From: Mrakia gelida | Lineage: Eukaryota; Basidiomycota; Tremellomycetes; Cystofilobasidiales; Mrakiaceae | Length of the DNA stretch: 64,000 bases | Assembly (NCBI GenBank): GCA_024345305.1 | Contig: BRON01000002.1 | Location: 1,798,001-1,862,000, forward strand | Direction of reading: 5' to 3' | Shown here: one piece after another, positions 11,126-23,022 of the stretch | How the letters are laid out: each line of letters begins with the position of its first letter | Position numbering within the stretch: the first letter of the stretch is position 1 | The notes under the pieces: model-generated | Told to the model about the DNA's origin: nothing | Databases searched by the model: none | Seen by the model: only the letters and a program-made list of their open reading frames with translations | Made by a program: the position numbers and the translations under genes

Positions 11126-13479
11126 CTATGAAAGCTTGGTGGCCTGCAAGGGGAAAGAGCAAAAAGGAAGGAGCGACGGTCAGTGAGGCGAGGAAGACGA
11201 GGAGGGAGGAGGGAGCGAGCTCACCTTCTCGTACAGCGACTCTACCACATCCCCGACGTGCTTGATCGTTCCCAACGTCGCCGTGTAGGTCTCCTGTGAG
11301 GTTAAGAGAGAGAAGAAGGTCAGATAACGAAGATCGCACAAGAAATCGAGCGAAGCAGAGCTAAGACTCACGTCCTCCTTTGGCTCGTCGAACACCTGCA
11401 GGCATCCGGCGCCCTGATCCAGCACTCCGAAGAAGACCTTGTCGAGGATCATCTGACTCAGTCTGAGGAAAGGAAAAGATATCAGCATCGCGAGCGAATA
11501 ACAAGAGACGAGGAAGGAACCTACTTTGTCTCAACTCCCTGGACGGGCTGTCCAACCAACTCGGCGACGTGAGCGATCTCGACACGCGAGAAAGGCTCGA
11601 TGATCCGGACCAAGTTCTGCTCGAGAAGGGTGTCGTAGAGAGCGGCGAGATGGGATCGAATGATAGGGTCGTTCGAGAGCTCTGCAGAGACCGGAAAGAT
11701 AACGGGATCAGTGGCGAGTCGACGAAGATGGAAAGGTAGACGAGAGCTCGACCGACCGTCCTTCCACTCCTTCAGAGCTCCCTCGAACTCTCCGAGACTT
11801 CGGTGCTGGTGAGCCAACGCGATAGCCTTCATAGCCTCGACCTCCTTCCCAGAGTACTTCAACGCGAGCTTGGCCTGTATCAGAGAAGTGACGTCTTGAG
11901 GCTGGAAGAGAACGATGAGAAGGAGAGGAGGGAGTGAGCTTCGACGACGCGAGTTCAATATCGAGGTCGCAGCGAGAGGACTAACCAGGTTGAGCATGAT
12001 TTTGCAGAGAAGCATGTACTTCAGAGCCTTGAGCGCTCGTCCATCGTCAGCTGCTGAGTATCCCTCGAAGGTCTCGAAGAAGTAGGAGTAGCTGTGAGAA
12101 TCGAAGAGTGGAACGCGTCAGCAACGAGATCTGGCGAGAGCGAAGAAATGTCTGAGGGAAGAGCTACGGACGCAGTCTTGTAGTCCTTATCTTCAGCGTG
12201 CAGGATACCACTCTGCATGTCGAGCTGAGCTTGGAGGAGTGGAGGGCAGTAGATGGAGTTGGCAGCAGTTCGTCCGGCGGTGAGGGAGGCCTGGAAAGGG
12301 AGGATATCAACGAAGAGAGGTCAGCTCAGCTCGAGTCGATGCTTCCAGGATTCCAGACGTTTGACGGAGAGGATGAGAGTTACTGACCTTGGCCTTAGCC
12401 CAGTTGGCAGTCTCGGAGTTGGCTCTCGACTCAAGGAGGTGAACCTCGGTCAAGATCATCTTGTCGTCGAGACGCTTGAGCTCCTTGAGAAGAGCCTCGA
12501 TGAGGGTGAGAGCTTCTCGGTAGGTCTTGGCCTCGATCAGACTGAAGGATTGATAGGGGAGAGAACAACGGTCAGTCTGATCTGTCGTTCAAGAGGAGTT
12601 GTTGGCCTCGAACAAAGGAAGATGGGAGGGAGCAAGAGGTCAGTCAACTCACAGTCCAGCGAGCTTCGTCTCCAGGTTCTGCCTCAAGAAGACCCGCTTC
12701 TCAGTCCTAGCCCACTCGATGTTGTCCTTGGTGCACTCGATCTGAACAGCCTGAGCGTTGGGAATGGCGGAGAAGTAGTCGATGAGGGTTCGGACTGGCG
12801 AGAGAAGCAGGGAAGGACGGAGGGAAGGTGGAGGAACGTCAGCTTCGAGCTCACGATGGAAAGCTCGACTCGAGAGGATCGAACTGACTGATTTTGGCGG
12901 TCTTCGCTTTGGCTGTTGACGACATGAACGTTCGGCTCTTCTTGATCACCTCAGCGAGAGCGGTGGGGTTGCTGCAAAAGGGAGATCGAAGGGAGGAAGG
13001 AGCGAAGGAGGTGAAGGGAAGGAGAGGGCTGATCAGTTCAGCTGCATGGCTCGAAGCTCATCGTCTGGGAGCTCTGCGATGGCTTCTACAGCACTTCGAG
13101 TATCTCCAGACCCTGAACGGTCTCTCCAGATGCTGTGCGATGTCGAGAAGCGACCGAAGACGGCGGGAATGCAAGGAGGAGTGAGGTCGAGATGGGGGAC
13201 TCACGCTTCGTCCCTGTAGAGCTCTCCGAGCTTGAGAAGCGCGTCCTCCTGGTCGTGAAGAGCATCCTCGTCATCTGGAAGCGAAGGAGGAGATGGTCAG
13301 GTGTCGGAAAAGGTGTGGAACGAGACGAACGAAGCTGGAAGAGGTGGAAGAAGGGAAGTCGACTGACCTCCAGCTGGTGTGTCGAGGATGGATTGAAGGA
13401 TCTGCTCAGCCTTCCTAGGATCAGACTTGCTCAAGGCAGCAGCGTCTGCCAGCGTAGGACGAGGGGTAGAGGTGGACAT
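11126..13479 (-). CDS. RPN6: 26S proteasome regulatory subunit RPN6 (PSMD11)
   Basis: Structural subunit of the 19S lid that clamps the lid to the 20S core. The protein begins [20 protein letters not shown] and continues through TPR/PCI solenoid helices such as [18 protein letters not shown] and [13 protein letters not shown]. It ends in a PCI winged helix, [13 protein letters not shown], then [17 protein letters not shown] and [13 protein letters not shown]. These are the most conserved parts of Rpn6. About ten introns break the gene, nearly all with a CTGAC branch site. The last coding exon is the 18 nt from 11143 down to the stop at 11126, encoding ATKLS. The gene faces RPN7 head to head. 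Confidence 0.95.
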
Positions 13480-13738
13480 AGAGAAGAGAAGAAGCGAGAG
13501 AGAAGAGTTTGTTTTGATGGTGTGATGGTTTGAAGAGGAGGAAGGGTGCGACCTCCACGAACGAGATGACTGAAGCGCGAGAGCCATCCCTCCTCCTCCC
13601 TCGCCTTCAACCCTCACGACCTCAAATCAGCTTTTCACCCTTTTTCTTCCCTTCTCGGCTCTCCTCTACCTCCCGCTCTCACTCCACCAGCTCCTCCAAC
13701 TCCTCCTCGCTCAACTCCCCTTCTCTCCTCGCTTCAAG
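13480..13738. promoter_or_regulatory. Bidirectional promoter between RPN6 and RPN7
   Basis: 259 bp separate the start codons of two lid subunits transcribed in opposite directions. The right half is a pyrimidine-rich leader, as in most genes here. I see no exact copy of the yeast proteasome element GGTGGCAAA, so any shared control would use another site. Confidence 0.7.
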
Positions 13739-15629
13739 ATGTCGGCACCAGCAGATGAAGAAGCTCCCCTCCCGATTCCCAACCTCTCCCTCCCTCAGCA
13801 AGTTTTCGTTCTCTCCAACCCTGCTCTCTCGGAACGACACGAGGCTGCTAGGAAGGAACTCATCGAGGGAATCGAGAAGGATGGTAAGTCTCGTCTCTAC
13901 ACGACCGAATCGATCAAAGATCGAGCTCGTTCACCTTCCTCCCTCCTTCCACCTCTCCCCCAAAGAGCTTCTCCTCTGCCTTCCCTTCCTTCTCCATCGC
14001 CCTCGTTCGAGCTCTGTATGCTGACCTAGTCCTTCGTTCTCACTTCCAGAAATGGCTCCCTACCTCCAGACCCTTCTCTCCGCCTCTCCCTCTCTCATCT
14101 CCCCCGACGCCGCTCTCCTCCCCAAACTCATCGCTGCCAACGAAGCCGAGCTCGCAAAGTTCGACACCAAACTCGTAGAGGCCGAGGAGAGCATGGGAGA
14201 GACAGAGATCAGTGATATCCTTCGAGCCAAGGCTGCCTACCTCACCAAGATCGGAGACAAGGTCAGCTCAGACGCTCTCCTTCTTCCCTTCCTTCCTCGA
14301 GCATCGAAGCTCACGCGATCTCTCTGTCCTTCCCTTCCTTTCGGATCCCAGACACGGTCGCTCGCTGCCTTGGAGCTCGCTTTGGAGAAGACCCCTGGAC
14401 TCGGGGCTCGTATAGATATCGTCCTCACAATCGTCCGAGTAGGATTCTTCTTCAACGACATCGAACTCATCACCACCAACCTGCCGAAGGCTTCCAAGTC
14501 AGTCGCTCTCGCTCTCTCCCTCCTTTCCCTCCCATCCCTCTTCCCTCGAGCTGACCTTCCTCTTCCTACGTATCAGGCTCATCGACGAAGGAGGAGACTG
14601 GGATCGACGTAATAGGCTCAAGGTCTACCAGGGTCTTCACCTCCTCACCGTTCGAGACTTCAAGAAGGGAGGGGAGCTCCTCATCGATGCTCTCTCGACC
14701 TTCACCGCTTCGGAACTCATGGACTACGACTCCTTCGTTACGGTCACCGTCATCTCGTGCATGGTATGGATGGAGAGGGTCGATATCAAGAAGAAGGTCA
14801 GTCGCTCCCAGCCTCGTTCGACGACGAGCTCGCGAGCTGATCTCGTTCCCTCTCGTTTTCGACAGATCATCAACTCCCCTGAAATCCGACAAGTCTTCCC
14901 TACCCAACCTGCTCTCGAGAGCCTCGCTACCTCGCTCTACAACTGCGAGTACGCGGCCTTCTTCCAGTCCCTGGGTGAGTCCCGAACGCTTTCCTCTTCC
15001 TCGCCGTCCGCCTCGACTCGTCTCCTCTCCTCTCGCTTACCCTCCTTTCGCCCCGCCTCGTCGTCTCACTCAGCCACCGTCGAACAAAACCACCTCATCC
15101 CCTCCCGAGTCCTCTCCCCTCACGCCCGATACTACGTCCGAGAGATGCGAATCCGATCCTACTCCCAACTCCTCGAAAGTTACCGATCCCTCACCCTCGA
15201 CTCCATGTGTCGTGCTTTCGGAGTTGGACCTGAGTTTATGGATAAGTGAGTGCCAACAACCAACCTTTCTCCTTCTCGCGTTTGGGGTTGGAGAAGAGGA
15301 AGGAACGAACGAACCAAAACTGACTCGCGTTCCCATTTTCGTTTCGTCGTCACAGCGACCTATCCCGCCTGATCTCTGCCGGGCGACTGAACTGCACGAT
15401 CGACAAGGTCAACGGGGTGGTGGAGACCAACAGGAGGGATAAGAAGAACGCTCAGTACGAGCAGGTCGTCAAGCAGGGGGATCTGTTGTTGAACTGTGAG
15501 TCCAACGAACGAACCCTTTCGCTCTCTTCGTTCGTTCGAGCGAGACTGACTCTGTTCCCCGTTTTTGCCTTCGCTTGCTCGCTTCGCGTGTGTACAGCTC
15601 TGTCGAAGTTGAGCAAAGTGATCGTCTAG
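13739..15629 (+). CDS. RPN7: 26S proteasome regulatory subunit RPN7 (PSMD6)
   Basis: Lid subunit of the 19S regulatory particle. It starts [21 protein letters not shown]. Helical solenoid segments with TPR/PCI character follow: [23 protein letters not shown], then [27 protein letters not shown] and [17 protein letters not shown]. The PCI module contains [20 protein letters not shown] and [20 protein letters not shown], typical of Rpn7. The C-terminus is LSKLSKVIV. Eight or so short introns are used, and GTGAGT/GTAAGT donors with CTGAC branch sites are clear. The exon 1 to exon 2 join, EKDGEMAPYL or similar, depends on the GTAAGT donor at about 13884. Confidence 0.95.
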
Positions 15630-15811
15630 ATAGCTTGACTCGTTTTGGCTAGTTTAGCTCGGATGAGGATCGCTTTCGTTTGAACGCAGCGTCGACTCGC
15701 AAGAGACGAGAGAGAGAGAGAGAGGAGAGAGCCGGAGAGAGAGAAAGGGACATGATAGATCGTAAAGACAGACGTGAGTAGCAAGCAAAACCAGCGGACC
15801 GAGAGCCCAGA

Positions 15812-16938
15812 TCATGGAGGGAGGTTGGAGACCTCCTCGGCGACCTCGCGAGCTTGGTTGGCGCGTTCGAGTTGGGTCTGCGAGAGAGGAGGACGAGGGA
15901 GGGCGAAGGTTAGCTGAGCGCACTTAGCTGAGCGCACGCGTTGGGACGAGTGTAAAGAGAGAGAGGGGGACTTACCGGCAGGACCTTCAGAGGGCAGAGC
16001 GAGACGAAAGGTCGGGTCAGTGAGAGGAAGGGAAGGAGAGGGAAGGGATGTCGAAGCTCGAGCTCACCTTCGTCAGATTCGATATCGCACTCAACGTCTC
16101 TGATAACGACTCCACCATCGACTCCTTGTTCGGCAGGGGCTCTGCATAATCCAAAACAGGAACGCGTTTCGAGACAGGGGGAAGGAGAGCAGAGATCTCG
16201 AGGTCAGCTCTGCTCGAAGAAACAACAACACCTCTCCTTCTCCTTTCCCTTCCCCTGCCCTCCCTCCCTCACGCAGGCCGCTGAACTCACCAATGACTCC
16301 CTCCATCTCCTCATCCGCTCCATCCTCCTGAGGCATCCACTCTGATGCGACCTTCCTCCTAACGAGATCCTTTACGAGGTGATGAATGTCGTTGGGCGTC
16401 TTTGACCTTCGTTCCGCTATCTGAACCTGAACGAGCTCCTTCTCGGCAGCTAGGGATCGGATCTTTCGATCTAGGGATTCATCGAACTCTTCCGTGGCTG
16501 GTAGAAGTAAGGAAGGAGAGAGAGTCAGTCGAGAAGGGAGTGGATGGGGCAAAGGAGAGAAGGAAGGAGGAGGGAAGGGAAGGGATGGAAGGTGAACTCA
16601 CGTTGAGGTCGTTTGAGGAACTCGTCGAACGGTTGTCCGTCTAGACGGAGGTTAGGGATGGAGAGGAGGAAGAGTTGATCACGCCACTATACATGCGAAG
16701 CGCGCGAAAGGAAGTCAGCGACGCGCTCTGTATAAGGAAGGCGGAAGGGAAGTGAAGGAGGGAAGCTGACCTCGAGCGTTCTTTGAGTGACCTCTTCCTT
16801 CAGAGCTGGATCCAAGTTGCCCTCCGCACACTTTTGATCTATAGCTTGGAGGAGGGTTCGAGTTATGTTGTCCTTGATTCGATCCCAGTCCTTGGTTGAG
16901 TCGAGAGTAATTCGAGAGAAGGGGTTGTCGAAGTTCAT
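15812..16938 (-). CDS. NSL1: Kinetochore MIS12-complex subunit, NSL1/Mis14-like
   Basis: Probable subunit of the MIS12/MIND complex, which joins centromeric chromatin to the outer kinetochore. My exon chain is 16771-16938, 16602-16686, 16291-16497, 16068-16141, 15976-15984 and 15812-15877, giving 202 residues in frame; yeast Nsl1 and fission yeast Mis14 are of similar size. It begins MNFDNPFSRITLDSTKDWDR. The middle carries PNLRLDGQPFDEFLKRPQ and a predicted coiled coil with RKIRSLAAEKELVQVQIAERR followed by KTP, which fits the Mis14 pattern of a coiled coil ending in an R-x-K-x-P-like stretch. The fifth exon is only 9 nt (Val-Leu-Pro). The family assignment rests on pattern and length, not on a search. 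Confidence 0.6.
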
Positions 16939-17089
16939 CCTGGGCGTTTGGGAGGAGAAACAAAGCGCGTCCTCCCTCCCCTCCCCTTTGACTTTCGAAG
17001 GGGGGTCGGTGGCGAATCGATCCTAACCACCATCTCAACCCGTCTCGACCTTCTCGCAAAGAGCATACACCCGATCATCCAGGGAAGGA
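16939..17089. promoter_or_regulatory. Short bidirectional promoter, NSL1-like / CtIP-like
   Basis: Only 151 bp separate the two divergent start codons, so the two genes must share a promoter region. No named factor site is certain. Confidence 0.6.
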
Positions 17090-20000
17090 ATGCCTCCCAG
17101 CAGCTCTCCGTTCTACTCGTCCCAGCCTGGGGAGATTGCGAAGGTGGAGAGGGAAGCGGATCGAAGGAGGTTGGACGAGCTCAACACCCAGGTAGGAGAA
17201 CTCAAGAAGGTTAACAAGATCTGGAAGAAGGAGTGCGAGAGTATGTGCATTCACCTCTGACCCAGCCAGTATATTCTGCTAGGACAAGGTGCTGACTCGT
17301 TCTCGTTGATTCGATCTGACAGCTCTCAAGGAGAAGGTCCGTTTCTCCCCTTCCCTCGCTCCCCACTCCCTCCTCTCTCCTTCTTCTGCCCCTTCTCGAA
17401 TCTCTCGAGAGCTCAGGCTGACCTTCATACCCCTTATCTTGCTCCGTAGGTCAACGAGAAGAAGCGACAAGGAACTTTGGCTAAGAACGAAGCGTTCGAG
17501 TTGACCAAGTGAGCTCACCACCTTCGCTCCTCCCTCCCTCCTCCTTGCTCTCGTCAACGATCGCTGACCTCCCTTCCTCCCTCCTTTCAACCCTCCTCTA
17601 GAAGTCTTGCAGCTATCTCTACCCGTCTCGGATTCGACTCCACCCCTTCCTTCCTCGACTTCCTCCGAACTTCTCCTCAACCTCCTCCTCTCAAAGAGAC
17701 CTCCGCTCGAATCGCCTCCCTCGAATCCCAACTCGCCGACTCCACCTCCTCCCACGCCGCTCTCCAAGCCGAACTCGACGCAGAGACCATCGCCAAGGAG
17801 TCTCTTGCAACACGTCTCGAGGCTCAGAAGACGGTCGTTGAGGGATTGCAGAAGAAGCTCGAGCGAGAGAAGCATCAGGCGGACGGGCTCGCGTTCTTGC
17901 TGAGGGAGAAGGACGATTGGAGGGAAAGGGAGACCAAGATGGAGGAGGAGACGTTGGCGTTGAGGCAGGAGCTGGCTTTGGTAAAGGCGGATGCTGCTGG
18001 GGTGAGGAAGGAACTGGAGGCCAGGGAGAGGGGATTCGCCTCGAGGTTCGTCTTCCACAGTTTCCTCCTTGTTCTCTCTCTCTCGTTTCGCCGCATACAG
18101 CTGATATTTCTTCTCTTGCCTCTATCAGCTCGAAACTTCAACATCAAACCGCTCCTCCCAGCTCTCCCTCTCGTCCTCCCTCGTCTCCCTCCAAACACGC
18201 CGACGTCGCCCGACTCGAAGCCCTCCTCGAGTCCTCTCGAGCCGAGTACTCCCTGCTCTACAACAAGAACAAGAAACAGAAGGCGGCCTGGAAGGATTAC
18301 GCCGAGAGCTACCCAGTCGCGTTCGACACGGTTCGGGCAAAGGAGCAGAAGAGGGCGAAGAAGAGGGAGTCGAGAGGAGACAGCTCGAGGAGGGACGCGA
18401 GCGAGGTCGGAGAGAGGTCGTCGAAGAGGATCAAGATCGATTCGCCCCTCAAGCAGGAGGTCCCTTCGTCGTCGAGGAATGTCGACATGATCGAGGTCCA
18501 GGAAGGAGAAACCGAGTCTCCGAGGAGGAAGGATCCCACGTCGTCAGCTTCGGTCAGACGCGTCGTCGAGCAGCCTTCGTCGAACCCACCCACCAGTAAC
18601 AGGGCCAGTCCCGCTTCCTCTCCGGCTCGCAAGCGACTGTCGAACCGACGCTCACCATCGGTCTCTCATCAGTCTCGATCCTCCTCTCTCGTCCCAACGG
18701 TCGTCGACTCCTCCCCTCCCGTTCGATCCAACCTCCTTTCGAGCTCTCCTCGACGACACCTCGCTTCCTCCTCAAACGCCAAGGACTCTGCTCCTCTCAC
18801 TCCCATCCAACCCAGCAATGTACCCAGAGCCTTCGAGGATCCGTCGACGCGCAAGAAGGAACGAAGACCTCATCCTCTCGGCCAACAAGCGTTCGGTCCA
18901 TCCGACATCGTCCAGCCTTCACCCTCCTCCACCTCTTCCCCTTCCACCGCTCAACGCAATCCCATCGTCGACGAATCCACTACCCCTCGACCAGTGGATC
19001 CTCAGCCGCAACCTTCGGCCGGACCCTCTCGAGCCAGCGCCTTCGACTCTCCCTCCTCCCATCAACCCTCTCCTCGTCCAGCCGTCGCGTCGAACAACGA
19101 GGCAACCCCGGCTCGTCCCCTCGTCCGCCAGCAAGCTCTCGACCGAGGATCTCACACCACTCCCATCAACTCTGCAGCCGCCGAGCGAGACAGGCAGTCA
19201 GCAACAAGACCTTGGCTCGGGAAGAAGACAGTCGTGAACGGGAAAGCCCTCAGGATCGATCCTCTCGACATGGAAGTCCCCGAAGGAGAGCCCTTCGAAG
19301 TCCACCGTCACACCCCCAGAACCATCGACCGTCCTCCCAAATCCTCCTGCTCCGAACCTCGAGACGCCGGCTCCTCCTCCAAGCAAGTCCCCTCCGCAGA
19401 CGCGCATCCTCGAGTTCGACCCCACGGCGACGCTCCCCTCCCTCCTGGTCCTCCTCCCTTCGTCAAGCTCGAACCCAACGAGGACGCCGACCTCTTCACC
19501 ATCGAGATCCCGAACCCCAGGATCCCTCGAGTCCTCTACGACAGCGACGACGAGCGAAACGCGAGGAGGGAGGATCCGTTCTATCGATCTCCCGAGAGCG
19601 AGGAAGCGGACGAGGAGAGGAGGAGAGGGTTGAAGGATCCGACGGCTGGGATGACGCCCGAGCAGAAGAGTATCTTCTTGAAGAAGCAGAGAAACGTGCC
19701 AGTGAGCGAGACGAGGAAGTTGTACGCTCAGTTCAAGGGGAGGGGGAGGTACAACCAGGACATCGACGTGGGAGCGCCGGGGAGGTGAGTGATTTCGACC
19801 CCTTCGTTCTCGCGTATGCTGGCTCCTTCGCTTCTCTTCGAGTAGCTTGGACTGACGTTCTTGCTTTTTCTTTTGGGTGTGGTCTTGAAGTTCGACGAAG
19901 AAGAAGACGATCAACGACGAGTACCAGATCGACAAGTCGAAGAACGATGGACGAGACTACGGTGAGTCGCGTCTCGACTTCTTTCCTCGCTTCCTTCGAT

Positions 20001-20759
20001 CTTCTTCGCTGACACCTCTCCTTCCTCTCCTTCCCTTCAGCCTTCAACAGTGTCGTTCGAGGAAAGGAGCAGAGGAAGCAGCTCCACGGTCGAGACTGCG
20101 AGTGCTGTCGAGGCGTGAGTCTCCATCTTTCCCTCCTCTCCCTCTCCTTTACCTCCTCTCTCCCTCACTGACTTCCGTCTTCTTTCTCTGCAGTACTACG
20201 AAGCCGTCGGACCCCTCGCTCCCCTCCCTCAAGGTCCCCGCTGGAAATCCGGCTCTCCCGAATCTTCCGAAGACGAAGCAGCCGACGACGAGGACGAGAA
20301 CGGAGCTGGACCCAGCAACCGACCTCGACGACGACGACGCGTGGAGACCAAGGAGGAGCGAGGGAAGAGGAAGAGAGACGAGGAAATCCAGAAGCATCGT
20401 CAGGAGATCTCGAGGCATAGGGATGAGTGGGCTGGTCCTTCTACGCCGTGAGTGCTTCGCTTCGCGTCTTTCTTTCGACGCGACGGAGCTGACCTCGCCT
20501 TCGCCGTGTTCCTCTTCGTTCTCAACAGACCCTTCTACTGGGACATCGGCTTCCCTGATACGCAGAAGGTTGCGCTCATCAACGAGGCTGCTGAGAGGAT
20601 CGAGGAGGAGAAGAGAGCTAGGATCGAGGCGGAGGCGAAGTGAGTCGTCGTTCTCCCCTTCCTTCGTTTCGCTTGCTTCGCTTCCGCTCGACTGACCTCG
20701 TTTTCGTTTCGCTCTCGTCTTACAGTAAGGGGAACGGGAGGTACCAGTATCGGGATTGA
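17090..20759 (+). CDS. DNA-end resection factor of the Sae2/Ctp1/CtIP family
   Basis: Predicted cofactor of the Mre11-Rad50-Nbs1 nuclease in double-strand-break end resection and meiotic Spo11 removal. The C-terminal family domain is clear: KLYAQFKGRGRYNQD, then DCECCRGYYEAVGP with the CxxC zinc-type pair, then the RHR-type stretch EISRHRDEW and finally PFYWDIGFPDTQ. The N-terminus from MPPSSSPFYSSQPGE is a long coiled coil (about residues 15-200) suited to oligomerisation. The centre is a Ser/Pro-rich disordered stretch of several hundred residues with many SP/TP sites, as expected of a CDK/ATM-controlled protein. The last coding exon ends GNGRYQYRD. Introns split the CECC and WDIGFPDTQ regions. 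The gene is long compared with yeast Sae2 (345 aa) and closer in size to CtIP. Confidence 0.85.
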
Positions 20760-21323
20760 ACGAGGAGGACGTTCGCGTCGTCGTGTTCCTGCCTGCTCGA
20801 GATCAGCTTTCGGTTGTTGTTTCTTTGCTTTTTCTTGCTTCGCGTTTGATCTTCTTCGTTTCGGTTGGGTTGGATTCTTTCTTTTGACGCTTTTCTATCA
20901 TGACTTGGACGACTCTCGTTTGCTTGTCTGTGGAAAGATGAATGTCCAGATCGGCGACGGCGGTAGAGGGAGGTTTGGACGCGTTCGCCTTGTCTCGAGA
21001 GCGGACAAAGGGGATCTAAACACGAGTCGCGCATCAAAATCAGCAAGAGAAGGGAGAAAACGTCGCAGCAGGAGGGACAGAGAGCCAGAGAGAAGAAGGG
21101 AAAACCGGCGAGAAAGCAAAGAAGGGACGTGGCGCGTGAAAGAAAGGGAAAGAAAGAGAGAGCACGAAGGACGAGTGAACGAACGACCGAGAACGAAGAA
21201 CAAAGAGCGAGAGAGAGAGAGAAGAAGAAAATATGACTAGATAGCTACTCAGAGAGTTCCGAGCAAAAAGCTCTTCGTCCCCCAAGCAGCCCTACCAACT
21301 ACCGATCCTCCACGCGAACTCGT
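20760..21323. other. Convergent 3' region, CtIP-like / YPT31
   Basis: 564 bp between two facing stop codons. Purine-rich on the right half (GAAAGAGAGAGAGA-like runs) and without a coding frame of local codon bias. Both 3'UTRs should lie here. Confidence 0.5.
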
Positions 21324-23022
21324 CTAACAGCAGTTCCCCTTCTTCGCGGCTCCTCCATCATCCGCCGTCGGCGAGACGGTGATGTTCTCTCCTCCAGCGG
21401 GGCGGACGACGTCGTTGGATGATTCGAGGGCTTTGGAGGACACGATCTGGTAGATCTCTGTGAGGAGGGAAGATGGAAGGGAAGCGAGCGAGACGCGAAG
21501 GGAAAGGGTCAGCTCACGCGTTTGAACTTCGAATGAAGAGAGGTGTAAAAGAGGGTGGAGACGTACCACCCAAGATGTTCTGGAAAGCAGACTCGACGTT
21601 GTTGGCGTCCAAAGCAGAGGTCTCGATGAACGAGAGGTTGTTCTCAGCTGGAAAGGGACGAGGAAGGGAAAGCAAAGGTCAGCTTCTGCTCCTCCTCTCC
21701 ACATCTCGACTCGTCTCCACCATTCCGCCTTCGCCCTCCGTAGCCACCAACACCGCCTAGGAACCGATGCGAGAGTACTCACCAGCGAAAGCCTTAGCCT
21801 CCTCTGTCGGGACCGCCCTCAGGTGCTTCAAATCACTCTTGTTTCCGACGAGCATGATCACGATGTTGGAGTCGGCGTGGTCCCGAAGCTCCTTCAACCA
21901 TCGAGTGACATTTACGTAGGTGGGCTGCTTGGCGATATCGTAAACGAGAAGGGCTCCAACGGCACCACGGTAGTAGCTGTGAGGAGTGGTGGAAGGCAAG
22001 GGAAGGAAGGGCGGAAGGAGGTAAGCGGGCAGCTCGAGGCAGGAGAGGTCGAGCTCGCAGAACGAAGCGAGGTGAGACTAACGCGGAGGTGATGGCTCGG
22101 TATCTTTCCTGTCCAGCTGTTGTACCAAAGAAGCAGATAACGCGAGAGGTCAGCGAGCGCTCGATGAGGGGTGTTGGAAGCTTGATTGCGAAGGTGAGCT
22201 CGCGAAGCAGCACAGTGAAGCAGCTCGAGTTCCTGCGTTCTTCACCCAGCTCCTCTGCACCTTCCCCTCTCACATCTCTCCTATCTCAAGAGCAGTTTGA
22301 TGAAGAGTAGAGGACTGACCAGTGTCCCAGATCTGAGCCTTGACGGTCTTGTCGTCGACCTTGATCGACCTCGTAGCGAACTCGACTCCGATGGTGGACT
22401 TGGACTCCAAGTTGAACTCGTTCCGGGTGAATCGAGAGAGCACTGTTGAGAAGCCATCACCAGCACAGGCAGACAAAGATCCAGGAAGAAGAGGAAGAGG
22501 TTCAGCCAGGTGGAAGGAGGAGGAGGAGGGAGGCGAGTCGAGCTGATCGCCGCAGCTTAAACTCAAAGAACGAGGGTACGTACGGTTGCTGGAAGGACGG
22601 AAAGTGAGGTAGGTGGTACCGGATAGGTGTGGTGAAGGTTGACGGAGGTGATGGAGAAGGAGGAAGTGAAAGAGTCAGCGACGAAGAGGGAAGGAAGGTC
22701 GTCTGACGTTTGATGAGAGGACAAGGGAGGAGGAGGCCAGCTCCTCCTTCGCCTCGTTGTTTTGAGACCGCAAGATGGGAACGCACGACTTTCCAACACC
22801 AGAATCTCCAATCAGGACAACCTGCAGAGGGGAAAGAGAGAAGAGAGAAGTCAGCAAGTGGACGAGGGAGAGCGGGAGTCGGGGGAGAAGGAAGGAGGAG
22901 GGGAGGGGATCTGAGAGGGTGGATTGGAGGGTGGACCGAAGGCGAGAGCTGAGAGGAGCTCTCGTAGCAAGAGAGAGTGTACTGACCTTGAAGAGTAGAT
23001 CGTATGCTGAGCTATCGGCCAT
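21324..23022 (-). CDS. YPT31: Rab11-type GTPase (Ypt31/32)
   Basis: Small GTPase of late-Golgi and recycling-endosome traffic. My exon chain is 22987-23022, 22787-22821, 22584-22588, 22320-22442, 22083-22116, 21783-21976, 21567-21647 and 21324-21457, giving 213 residues without a frame break. Nucleotide motifs are all present: GDSGVGKS, the switch I segment [21 protein letters not shown] and [24 protein letters not shown] is diagnostic of the Rab11 group. The C-terminus KKGNCC carries the double cysteine for geranylgeranylation. The third exon is just 5 nt (CAACC on the coding strand). Without it the Ser-Asn-Leu after the P-loop lysine cannot be made. A 97-nt leader intron is likely at 23046-23142. 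Confidence 0.96.

Noticed and set aside
15700..15730. GA-rich repeat as a possible mobile element end
   Set aside because: Simple purine repeat in a 3'UTR, without inverted repeats or a coding partner.
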